From UBA9676 sp963741615 (lineage in GTDB: Bacteria; Actinomycetota; Actinomycetes; Streptosporangiales; Streptosporangiaceae): a DNA stretch of 64,000 nt. Where the stretch lies: the NCBI GenBank assembly GCA_963741615.1, contig CAVUIU010000028.1, positions 236,047 through 300,046 of the forward strand, read 5' to 3'. Under the pieces are notes generated by a model. That model saw only the letters and a program-made list of their open reading frames with translations. It searched no databases and was not told where the DNA came from. The position numbers and the translations under genes are program-made. This document shows, piece by piece, positions 33,364-40,978 of this stretch (position 1 is the stretch's first letter; every line of letters begins with the position of its first letter).

Positions 33364-33795
33364 ATGTCTGGCATTGTGGTCGGAGTGGACGGGTCCCCTC
33401 ACTCCCAGAACGCTCTCGATTGGGCCGTCAACGAGTCCGCGCTCCGGCATGTCCCGCTGACCGTGCTGGCGGTCGTCCCGGCTGCCGCCGCGATCTGGGG
33501 TATCACCGGGCAGGCCCCCGCGTCCGAGGAGACCCATGCGGCGGTCAAGCAAGCGGCCGAGGAGATGGTTGACAAGTCGGTTGCCCGCCAGGGTGGCCAG
33601 GCGGTGACCGTGCGCACAGTTGACGGTGTGGCCGCCGACGAGCTCATCAAGGCGTCGGAAGGCGCTGACCTGGTGGTTGTCGGCGCCCGCGGGGCCGGTG
33701 GCTTCGCGGCGCTGATGATGGGCTCGGTCAGTGCCCAGGTGGCGCGTCACTCCCACTGCCCGGTGGTTGTCATACCGAACGAGCAGGCTCGCTGA
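33364..33795 (+). CDS. Universal stress protein (UspA family)
   Basis: A 143-residue single Usp domain. The ATP-binding signature is intact: IVVGVDGSPHSQNALDWA at the N-terminus and VVGARGAGGFAALMMGSVS (G-x2-G-x9-G-S) near the end, then CPVVVIP. Several USPs belong to the M. tuberculosis and S. coelicolor dormancy regulons and bind ATP as growth-arrest or stress proteins. GGAGGAAGAA precedes the ATG. It is divergent from devR with shared DosR-type boxes, and AT-rich sequence TAAATGATCTAT at about 33313 could be its core promoter. Confidence 0.93.
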   Translation: MSGIVVGVDGSPHSQNALDWAVNESALRHVPLTVLAVVPAAAAIWGITGQAPASEETHAAVKQAAEEMVDKSVARQGGQAVTVRTVDGVAADELIKASEGADLVVVGARGAGGFAALMMGSVSAQVARHSHCPVVVIPNEQAR

Positions 33796-33906
33796 CGACA
33801 GACCGGCCGCCCCTGGCCGCCCGGCGAAGCCTGGATAACCTGGGCTTGGCCGGGCGGTCAGCCGGCCGGTGCGGTACCGGGCCCGTAGCGACGCAGGGAG
33901 GCGGCC

Positions 33907-34425
33907 ATGCCACAGCCCCAGGGACGTGAGCTTGAGGAAGTCAGGGAGCGCCGCCAGCGGCTGCGCGAGAAATACCTGCGCCCGCGGGCCGAGCGTCCGC
34001 CCACAACCGTCCAGGGGGTGCACCACCTGGCGCTGATCTGCCGGGACGTGGAGGAGACGATCCAGTTCTACCAGGAGTTCCTCGGCTTTCCCCTGGTCGA
34101 GCTGGTGGAGAACCGCGACTACGCGGGTTCCAGCCACTTCTTCTTCGACATCGGCAACCACAACCTGCTCGGGTTCTTCGATTTCCCGGGCCACGAGCAC
34201 CCGGCGTTCACGGAGACCATCGGCGGTGTCCAGCACCTGGCGATCTCCATTTCGCCCGAGCAGTACGACGCGGCGAGAAAGAGGCTCGACGAGGCGGGGG
34301 TGGCCTATCTCGGGCCCGATCGCGGCGTCGAGGAGAGCATGTACTTCCGGGACCCGAACGGTGTCGGCCTTGAGCTGTACCGGGAGGAACTCGGGGTCTT
34401 CAACGGCACCAGGCTGCTCGACTAG
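33907..34425 (+). CDS. VOC family (glyoxalase/dioxygenase-like) protein
   Basis: A 172-residue protein with a charged helical N-terminus (about 35 residues) and one vicinal-oxygen-chelate domain: GVHHLALICRDVEETIQFYQEFLGF, GVQHLAISI and FRDPNGVGLELYREE. The two histidines and the terminal glutamate are the expected metal ligands. The substrate is unknown. GGGAGG precedes the ATG. Its stop codon interlocks with that of the convergent DUF3052 gene in one CTAG. Confidence 0.85.
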   Translation: MPQPQGRELEEVRERRQRLREKYLRPRAERPPTTVQGVHHLALICRDVEETIQFYQEFLGFPLVELVENRDYAGSSHFFFDIGNHNLLGFFDFPGHEHPAFTETIGGVQHLAISISPEQYDAARKRLDEAGVAYLGPDRGVEESMYFRDPNGVGLELYREELGVFNGTRLLD

Positions 34426-34877
34426 GGGTGTCCCGCAGGTCCATGCCGGGTGCCCGCTGACCGCAGCTCGCGCCTGATCACCAGGCGCAGGCCGGACCAG
34501 ACCTCATCGATAGCACAGACCTTGTTGTCAACCAGGCCCGTCGGCAGGGCCACGTCGCGGACGACGTGCTCGGTCATGTCGGTGGGAACCCTGGCTGCCC
34601 GCTTCGGCCAGGCCACCCACAGCCCGCAGGCGGGGGCCATCCGCTCCCGGAGGCTGCCCAGCTGTGCCTCCAGGTCGGCCCGCCAGGTCACGAAGAACAC
34701 GATCACGTCAAGCGGGTCGCCGCCCGACAGGTCTCGCCGGGGCGGCCCGACGCCGGGCAGCCCGCTGAGGCTGTCGGCGACGCTGGCAGGCCCGCCGAGG
34801 ACGGCGACCTCGTGCCCCGGCCTGATGCCGAGCTTGCGCGGCAGCGGCGTGCCCGAGTAGCCCGCGTCCGGTGCCAC
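34422..34877 (-). CDS. DUF3052 family protein
   Basis: A 151-residue cytoplasmic protein with the usual pattern of the family: a GYSGTPLPRKLGIRPGHEVAVLG opening, LDVIVFFVTWRADLE, and LWVAWPKRAARVPTDMTEHVVRDVALPTGLVDNKVCAIDEVWSGLRLV split over the second half. Function is unknown. It starts with GTG six bases after the stop of the upstream MDMPI-like gene in the same direction, so the two are likely co-transcribed. Confidence 0.85.
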   Translation of the reverse strand: MAPDAGYSGTPLPRKLGIRPGHEVAVLGGPASVADSLSGLPGVGPPRRDLSGGDPLDVIVFFVTWRADLEAQLGSLRERMAPACGLWVAWPKRAARVPTDMTEHVVRDVALPTGLVDNKVCAIDEVWSGLRLVIRRELRSAGTRHGPAGHP

Positions 34878-34883
34878 GACGCG

Positions 34884-35510
34884 CTACATGCGTGAGGAGA
34901 GTGTGGGCATGCCGTCGCCGGACAGGTCGCCGAGAGCCGCGGCGCGGCCGGTCATGGCCATCAGCAGGGAGAGCGCCGGGCCAACGACCTCCGGGCCGGT
35001 CCCGGTCGCCCACTCGAGGTCGTTGGCCCGCAGGCTGAGCCCGGCGATCCGCCGTTTGCTGCCGATGAGGAGATTCGACCCCTTGAGGAAGTCCGCCGCC
35101 CGGGTGACCGCCTCCGGCGGGTAGGCCCGTTTGATGCCCAGCGGCCGCCGGATGTCCTCGCCGTGCACCACCGCCTCGCCGAGCATGGCCTCGCTGGGGC
35201 CGGGCGGGTGAGTGGTGTCGCTGACGTGCTTGCGGAACTCCGCGAGCCCATCGGCTGGCGCCGCCGTGGCTTCGGCGGCGATGCGATTGGCCGACATGTG
35301 GTTGAAACGGAACCCGGCCCGCGCAAGCCCGATGAAGAAGGAACCAGGCGTCATCTTGGCGGTCGCGGTCAGGTGCCCGAGGACATCCCTTACGGACCAG
35401 CCCGGGCAGAGCGAGGCGGTTGCCCACTGCTCGCCGGTGAGTGCGGCCAGGTCGTCCGCGAGCGCTTCGCGCTCGCCGTGGATCAGCGGCCACGGGCTTG
35501 AAGCTGCCAT
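34884..35510 (-). CDS. Mycothiol-dependent maleylpyruvate isomerase/DinB-like protein
   Basis: A 208-residue four-helix-bundle protein. The N-terminal EREALADDLAALTGEQWATASLCPGWSVRDVLGHLT is typical of the MDMPI N-terminal domain, with metal ligands expected at the histidine of LGHLT and at the later H-x-x-D of VVHGEDIRRPLG. Family members are metal- and often mycothiol-dependent transferases or isomerases. The specific reaction is not evident. ATG at 35510. Confidence 0.82.
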   Translation of the reverse strand: MAASSPWPLIHGEREALADDLAALTGEQWATASLCPGWSVRDVLGHLTATAKMTPGSFFIGLARAGFRFNHMSANRIAAEATAAPADGLAEFRKHVSDTTHPPGPSEAMLGEAVVHGEDIRRPLGIKRAYPPEAVTRAADFLKGSNLLIGSKRRIAGLSLRANDLEWATGTGPEVVGPALSLLMAMTGRAAALGDLSGDGMPTLSSRM

Positions 35511-35691
35511 TTCGCCCCCTCCGTATCACCAGACGCCAACACTAACGGCGCGGCGCCGGCCCAGGTTCAGAGGTCCCGCGCCCCGCTGCCGACATGGCAC
35601 GACTTGCGCCCATGATCATGTCCGTTTCGCCCGGGTTCTCGTGGTCCCAACCCGTGCTATGTCCTGAAGTTGGAGGGGGGAAGGCGCTGGG

Positions 35692-36384
35692 TCATCGCTG
35701 GCCGTACTCCTCCTGGTAGCGCTTGTGGAGCGCATCTACCTGGTGCTGGGCCAGCGGTTGTGGGTTGCCGTAGGCGCGGGCTAGGTGGACGGTGCGCGCC
35801 GCGTCTTCGCACATCACCGCGGCCTTCACCGCTTCGCGCGCGGTTGGGCCGACGGTAAAGACCCCGTGGCTGCGCATCAAGACCGCCGGCGAGCGGTGGC
35901 CGGTGAGGGTGGCCACGACGCCGCGGCCGATCTCGTCCCCGCCGATCAGCGCGAAAGGCCCGACGGGTATCTCGCCGCCAAATTCGTCCGCCATGGCCGT
36001 GATCACGCACGGGATGGGCTCTCCCCGCGCCGCCCACGCGGTGGCGTAGGGGGAGTGGGTGTGCACGACCCCGCCGGTGCCCGGCAGGTGCCGGTAGACG
36101 TAGGCGTGGGCAGCGGTGTCGCTGGAGGGCGTGTACCCGCCGCTCAGCGGCGTGCCATCGAGGTCGCAGACAACCATCGACTCGGGGGTCAGGTCAGCAT
36201 AGGCAACGCCGCTCGGCTTGATGACCATCAGGTTCCCGCCCGCGGCCGGGACGCGGGCCGAGACGTTGCCGGATGTCCAGGCGACCAGGCCGCTGCTCAC
36301 CAGCGTCGCATGCAGTTCGCACAGGTCGGCACGGGCGCAGGCGATGGCGGCCGCCAGCTCCGGGTCGGCGGGATCGAAGGTCAC
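35692..36384 (-). CDS. araD: Class II aldolase family, likely L-ribulose-5-phosphate 4-epimerase
   Basis: A 230-residue zinc enzyme of the aldolase/epimerase family. The phosphate-binding TSGNVSARVP, the IKPSGVAYADLTPESM segment, the zinc motif VVHTHSPYATAWA and a later histidine (MRSHGVF) are intact. Fuculose-phosphate aldolase is the alternative, but coupling to araB favours the arabinose pathway epimerase, giving D-xylulose 5-phosphate. The GTG start overlaps the araB stop by four bases. Xylulose 5-phosphate is also the substrate of the phosphoketolase encoded 22 kb away. Confidence 0.82.
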   Translation of the reverse strand: MTFDPADPELAAAIACARADLCELHATLVSSGLVAWTSGNVSARVPAAGGNLMVIKPSGVAYADLTPESMVVCDLDGTPLSGGYTPSSDTAAHAYVYRHLPGTGGVVHTHSPYATAWAARGEPIPCVITAMADEFGGEIPVGPFALIGGDEIGRGVVATLTGHRSPAVLMRSHGVFTVGPTAREAVKAAVMCEDAARTVHLARAYGNPQPLAQHQVDALHKRYQEEYGQR

Positions 36385-38108
36385 GGGCGGCCTCCCGGCA
36401 CGGCCGGGCCACGGTATGCCTGGTCCCGCACCTGGTCACGCAGGGTGCGCAGCCGGTGCAGCACCTCGTTGGCGCCGCGGCCGAAGTAGTCGTGCAGCCG
36501 CACGTACTCGGCGTACAGGTCGTCGTAGACGTCCGCACTGGCCGGGTCGGGCGTGTATATCGCCGGCCGGTGGCCGCCCATGGCAGCGGCCGCCGCCGCC
36601 ACGTCGGGGTAGGCGCCCGCCGCCACCGCCGCATGGACCGCCGATCCGAGTGCCGGGCCCTGCCCGGAACTGATCAGGCCCAAGGGGCGCCGGGTGACAT
36701 CGGCATAGATCTGCATGATCAGTTCGCTGCGGGTCAGCCCGCCCGCGATCACCAGCTCGCTGACGCCGATCCCGGCCTTCTCGAACGCGTCGATGATCAC
36801 CCTGGTGCCAAAGGCGGTCGACTCGATCAGGGCGCGGTAGATGTCCGGCGCGCGGGTGGCCAGCGTCAGGCCAGCCACGACGCCGGAGAGGTGGTGATCG
36901 ACGAGTACCGAGCGATTTCCGTTCAGCCAATCGAGCGCGATCAGTCCGTGCGCACCCGCGGGCTGCGTGGCCGCCTCCGCCGACAGCAGCTCGTGCACGG
37001 ACACCCCGCGCCTGGCCGCCTCGTCATGGTAGGAGCCGGGCGCCGCGTGGTCAGCGAACCAGGCGAAGATGTCCCCGACGCCGGTCTGGCCGGCCTCATA
37101 GCCCCAGCACCCGGCGAGGATGCCGCCGTCCACCACCCCGCACATGCCCAGCACCTCGGCCAGCGTGGCGCCGTTCATCACATGGCAGTTGGAGGTTCCC
37201 ATGATGATGACCATCTGGCCGGGTGCGATCGCGTTCGCGGCGGGGGGGGTGACGTGCGCGTCCACGTTCCCCACCGCGACCGCGGTCCCCTCGGCCAGCC
37301 CGGTCCAGGCCGCCGCCTGTGCGGTCAGCGAGCCGGCCCGGGCCCCGAGCGGGGAAACCGGATGCGCCAGCTTGTCGTCGGGGAAGCTGGCGAAACCGGG
37401 GTTGAGAGCGGCGAGGAACTCCCGTGAGGGATAGTGCCCGTCCTGCCAGATGCCCTTGTACCCGGCGGTGCAGGCATTGCGGGTCTCGGTCCCGCACAGT
37501 TGCCAGATGATCCAGTCGGCGGCCTCGATCCAGCGCTGCGCCCGCTGGTAGATCTCCGGGTCCTCCTCCAGCAGTTGCAGTCCCTTGGCGAACTGCCATT
37601 CGGCGGAGATCCGCCCGCCGTAGCGGGCGATCCACGGCTCCCCACGCTGATGCGCGAGGTCGTTGATCCGGTCCGCCTGCGGCTGGGCGGCGTGGTGCTT
37701 CCACAGTTTGGGGTAGGCATGCGGGCGCCCGGCAAGCCGCGGCAACTGGCACAGCGGAGTGCCGTCAGCCAGTACCGGCAGGACCGTGCACGCGGTGAAG
37801 TCGGTGCCGATGCCGATGACGCTGGCCGGGTCGATCCCGGCGGCGGCGACCGCGGCGGGCACCGCGGTGCGCAGCACGTCCCGGTAGTCCTCCGGGTCCT
37901 GCAGCGCCCAGTCGGGGGGCAGGGGCTCGCCGGTGGCGGCCAGCCGCGCATCCATGACGCCATGGCGGTAGTCGTGGACGGCGGTGCCCAGTTCCATGCC
38001 GTCCGCGGCCCGGACCACGACCGCGCGCCCCGACAGTGTGCCGAAGTCCACCCCGATGACGCAGGCATCCCCGTGCCGCGGGTCCCCGCGCCGGGGGTCA
38101 ACAGTCAT
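36381..38108 (-). CDS. araB: Ribulokinase
   Basis: A 575-residue FGGY-family kinase phosphorylating L-ribulose with ATP. The N-terminal VIGVDFGTLSGRAVVVRAADGMELG and YRHGVMD are diagnostic of AraB; GIGTDFTACTVLPV, the GGLTRSELIMQIYADV hinge and GSAVHAAVAAGAYPD in the C-terminal half match the family. GGGGAGGGG precedes ATG 38108. No arabinose isomerase gene (araA) or regulator adjoins it in this window. Confidence 0.95.
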   Translation of the reverse strand: MTVDPRRGDPRHGDACVIGVDFGTLSGRAVVVRAADGMELGTAVHDYRHGVMDARLAATGEPLPPDWALQDPEDYRDVLRTAVPAAVAAAGIDPASVIGIGTDFTACTVLPVLADGTPLCQLPRLAGRPHAYPKLWKHHAAQPQADRINDLAHQRGEPWIARYGGRISAEWQFAKGLQLLEEDPEIYQRAQRWIEAADWIIWQLCGTETRNACTAGYKGIWQDGHYPSREFLAALNPGFASFPDDKLAHPVSPLGARAGSLTAQAAAWTGLAEGTAVAVGNVDAHVTPPAANAIAPGQMVIIMGTSNCHVMNGATLAEVLGMCGVVDGGILAGCWGYEAGQTGVGDIFAWFADHAAPGSYHDEAARRGVSVHELLSAEAATQPAGAHGLIALDWLNGNRSVLVDHHLSGVVAGLTLATRAPDIYRALIESTAFGTRVIIDAFEKAGIGVSELVIAGGLTRSELIMQIYADVTRRPLGLISSGQGPALGSAVHAAVAAGAYPDVAAAAAAMGGHRPAIYTPDPASADVYDDLYAEYVRLHDYFGRGANEVLHRLRTLRDQVRDQAYRGPAVPGGRP

Positions 38109-38123
38109 GCCGCCCCTCCCCGC

Positions 38124-38744
38124 TCAGAACTCGAATCCGCCGGGGCGGCCGTTGCGGTCGGCGATCAGCCCGGCCAGCGTCGCCACGGCGATCTCGGCGG
38201 GGGTCCGGGAGCCGATGTTCAGCCCGACCGGCCGGTGCACCCGGCCGATGTCGGTCTCGGGGACCCCGAGGGCGGCCAGGGCCGGGATGTGCGGGGCCGG
38301 GACCCGTGGGTTGCCCATGACCCCCACCCAGCGGGTCTTGCCTGCCAGCGCGTCGCGGAGGACGGAGCCGAGTTCGGGCCGGTGATGGTCGGTCACCACG
38401 ACGTCGGTGGAGCCGTCGAGGTAGCCGTCGAAGCCGTCGGCCACGATGACGTCGGCGTCGGCCGGCCCCGCGTGCCGCGGGTCAGGCTCGACCAGCACCG
38501 GGCGGAACCCGGCATCGCCGGCGTACCGGAGCAGGAAGCGGGCGACCGGGGAGGCGAAGACCGCGACCAGGGTCCGTGAGACCACCGGGGCCGGCGCCGC
38601 GCCGTGCGCGACGTCACACGCCGGGTCCTCGTGCCCGGTGGCCCCGTGCTCGGTGGCCCCGTGCCCGGTGACGGGGTGCCCGGTGGTGGGGTGCCCGGTG
38701 GCTGGGCCGGCCGGGATGCCGTGGGAGAGGTGCTGATCGGTCAT
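38124..38744 (-). CDS. XdhC Rossmann-domain-like protein with His-rich N-terminus
   Basis: A 206-residue protein whose C-terminal part matches the XdhC/CoxI Rossmann domain: FASPVARFLLRYAGDAGFRP, VVVTDHHRPELGSVLRDAL, WVGVMGNPRV and the family ending GLNIGSRTPAEIAVATLAGLI. XdhC proteins help insert the molybdenum cofactor into hydroxylases, but no such enzyme is nearby and the N-terminal XdhC cysteine domain is absent. Residues about 15-40 are a TGH-type repeat with several histidines, encoded by an 18-bp DNA repeat (38638-38705). It lies 15 bp upstream of araB in the same orientation. The ATG 38744 has no strong ribosome-binding site. Confidence 0.75.
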   Translation of the reverse strand: MTDQHLSHGIPAGPATGHPTTGHPVTGHGATEHGATGHEDPACDVAHGAAPAPVVSRTLVAVFASPVARFLLRYAGDAGFRPVLVEPDPRHAGPADADVIVADGFDGYLDGSTDVVVTDHHRPELGSVLRDALAGKTRWVGVMGNPRVPAPHIPALAALGVPETDIGRVHRPVGLNIGSRTPAEIAVATLAGLIADRNGRPGGFEF

Positions 38745-39013
38745 GCAGCGAGCTTGCCATGCGCTGGCGCACGCGTCGACGCGGGGGACGGAGAGTACAG
38801 TCGTTGTTACTGATGGTGACAGATTGGGCGAGGGAGAGGCGTGAGGTACCAGCGTCCACGGCCTGCCCCCGATCAGCCCAGCGGGTCCGGACGGGAGGAT
38901 GCGCACTCGCGGCGACCGGCATCGATGACCCGGCGGCTGAGGCCCGGCTGGCGGCGCCGGGAGGCCGGGGCTCCCGCCCACGGCCGCGCAGGCTGGGGCG
39001 GGGGTGGATCGGT

Positions 39014-39820
39014 GTGAAGCGCCGCAGTTCGCTGCTCGGCCAGCTTCTCGTCGCGTTCTCGGTGTTCGCCGTTCTGGTCGCGATCGCCGCCGCTTTCGGC
39101 TATGCCGGAGCCGCCCGCCAGACCTCGGCCGCCAAGGAACTGACCGGGGACGACTACGTGGCGCAGCAGGCGGCCGGCCGGATGCAAGAGGGCTTCACCA
39201 CGACACAGATAGCGATCAGCAGCTACGCGCTGTCCGGCCGGGCCCTGTTCCTGCGGCCGCTCCCCGCTGCCCGTGCCAAGTTCGCCAACCAGCTTGCCGC
39301 GCTCCGGGCGAACGCGCCGGCGTCCCTGCGTGGCTCGGTGGCCGCGCAAGGGCGCGCGGGCACCGCGCTCTTCGCCGTCGCCGGAAGGATCACCCGGCTT
39401 CCCCCGGGTTCGGCCCGGGCCAGGGCGCTGGCGACGGGGACCGCCCTGATCGCCCGGGGCTTCTACCAGTCCAACACCATGCTCCAGGGGTACCTCGCGG
39501 CGCAGGTCACCCGGGTCACGGTGAAGTTCACCCCCGAGCGGGGCCGGGTGGAGGTCACGGCGGCGGCCGAGAACTCCTGCGCCGTCATCCGGGTGAAGGA
39601 CACCGGCATCGGTATCCCGGAGCAGGAGCAGGGCAAGCTGTTCAGCCGGTTCTTCCGGGCGTCGAACGCACGGCAGAACGCCATCCCCGGCACCGGCCTC
39701 GGGCTGACCATCGTCCGGACCATTGTGGACAACCGTGGTGGCGAGATCAGCCTGACGTCCGAGCCGGGCGCGGGCGCCGTGGCCACGGTCCGGCTCCCGC
39801 TGCTGACCACGCCCGGCTGA
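39014..39820 (+). pseudogene. Internally deleted sensor histidine kinase (CHASE3-like + ATPase only)
   Basis: Residues 1-150 look like a sensor N-terminus: basic start, membrane helix LLVAFSVFAVLVAIAAAFGY and a helical extracytoplasmic domain ending LIARGFYQSNTMLQGYLAAQ. Immediately after, the sequence is the last part of a HATPase domain (VTVKFTPERGRVEV, then IRVKDTGIGIPEQEQGKLF and the GTGLGLTIVRTIVDNRGG box). The second membrane helix, HAMP, phospho-acceptor HisKA domain and N-box are missing, consistent with an in-frame deletion of several hundred bases. It cannot autophosphorylate. The frame is still open, so a product may be made. Confidence 0.75.
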
Positions 39821-39863
39821 CGAGATGACGCGCCGCCACCTGCGACCCTGGCCTCAGTCGAAG

Positions 39864-39895
39864 GAAGGCCGCTCCCCCCGCCGGGAGCGGCCTTC
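39864..39895. terminator. Hairpin terminator between convergent genes
   Basis: GAAGGCCGCTCCC (39864-39876) and GGGAGCGGCCTTC (39883-39895) form a 13-bp perfect stem with a six-base C-rich loop, 44 bp after the kinase-remnant stop and 45 bp before the AIM24 gene stop. Confidence 0.75.
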
Positions 39896-39939
39896 GCTTC
39901 GCGGGTGCGGCGCCTCCCCCCTTCGGCGCCGCCCCGGGC

Positions 39940-40728
39940 TCAGCTCAGCAGGTCGCCGATGATCCCCCCCACCAGGCCGCCCTCGACCGCCTCATGCCGG
40001 TCCTGGACAGCGGGCAGGTATGGGCCGATCGACGCGGCAAGCTGGGGCAGCGGCATCGACTGCAGCCACACGGTGCCCGGTCCGGACAGGACCGCGAAGT
40101 AATGCGCGTCGCCGCCGAAGTAACGGTTGGCGATACCGGGGACCCGGACCACCTGGAACGAGACGGAGGCCTCGAACATCCCGACGTGCCCGGGGTGCAC
40201 CCGCAGCGACTGGCCCGCCGCCAGGACATGCGGGACCACCTCACCGGCGAGCTCGGCCCAGGCCCGGCCCTGCCCGCCGAGGTGTTGCAGGACAAAGCCC
40301 TCACCTGCGAAAATTCCGGCACGGAACGACTGCTGGAAGCCGGCCGAGAGCTGGACACCGGGGGTGCCGGCGAGAAAACCGCGCCGGTGCACCAGGTACT
40401 CGGCTCCCGGGCCCACGTCCACCGGCAGGATGCTCCCTGGCGCCTTCGCCGCGAACGAGATGCTCCCCGGGCCGCCCTGTGCCGTATAGGTGCTCATGAG
40501 CAGCGACGAGCCACCCACGGCACGCTTGAGGGTACCCATCAGGCCCCGGCCGCCCGCGCCGCCCATGCCGGTCGACATCTGGATCGAATCGGTCATCCAG
40601 GAGAACTCGCCGACTTCGGCCACGACGCTTTCGCCCGGGTCGAGATGCACGGACAGCACGGGCATCGTCGTTCCGTGAACCTGCTCGCGCATCGCGGCTC
40701 CGGCGCAGACGGGGTGAAGACTGCTCAT
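39940..40728 (-). CDS. AIM24 family protein
   Basis: A 262-residue double beta-jelly-roll protein of the AIM24 family: LDPGESVVAEVGEFSWMTDSI, the glycine-rich GMGGAGGRGLMGTLKRAVGG with SLLMSTYTAQGGPG, SISFAAKAPGSILPVDV and a GLVGGIIGDLLS ending. In bacteria the family has no settled function; the yeast member is mitochondrial. ATG 40728 is the first in-frame ATG of family-like sequence, but no strong ribosome-binding site is visible, and internal ATGs are alternatives. Confidence 0.85.
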   Translation of the reverse strand: MSSLHPVCAGAAMREQVHGTTMPVLSVHLDPGESVVAEVGEFSWMTDSIQMSTGMGGAGGRGLMGTLKRAVGGSSLLMSTYTAQGGPGSISFAAKAPGSILPVDVGPGAEYLVHRRGFLAGTPGVQLSAGFQQSFRAGIFAGEGFVLQHLGGQGRAWAELAGEVVPHVLAAGQSLRVHPGHVGMFEASVSFQVVRVPGIANRYFGGDAHYFAVLSGPGTVWLQSMPLPQLAASIGPYLPAVQDRHEAVEGGLVGGIIGDLLS

Positions 40729-40916
40729 GTCTACGCCGCCGGGAGGGGCCCGCGAATCCTGGAAACCATGTACGGACCCGCCTGGCCCAGGCGGTTCCCT
40801 GGCAGGTCGAAGCGCTCGTAGGCACGGGCGGCCGGGCCACACGTGCCCGCCGTTATAACATCAGCCGCCGCGCGGCCGGTGACGGGCGGCTCCGCACGGG
40901 CGCCGGGTGAATAGGT

Positions 40917-40978
40917 GGCGGCGGGGCACGCCCTCACGCGCCGGGGCGGCGGGGCACGCCCTAACGCGCCGGGGCGGC
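40917..40978. repeat. 28-bp tandem duplication at the 3' end of the LuxR-type gene
   Basis: The 28-bp unit containing GGGGCACGCCCTNACGCGCC occurs twice head to tail. The copy at about 40945-40972 holds the real stop (TAG in TTAG on the minus strand), and the upstream copy carries one substitution. It is the second gene-end tandem duplication in the window. Confidence 0.7.

Noticed and set aside
35610..35620. CCATGATCATG as a fourth member of the stem-loop family
   Set aside because: Only one arm is present, with no matching reverse complement in the surrounding sequence, and the site is between genes in tandem rather than convergent.
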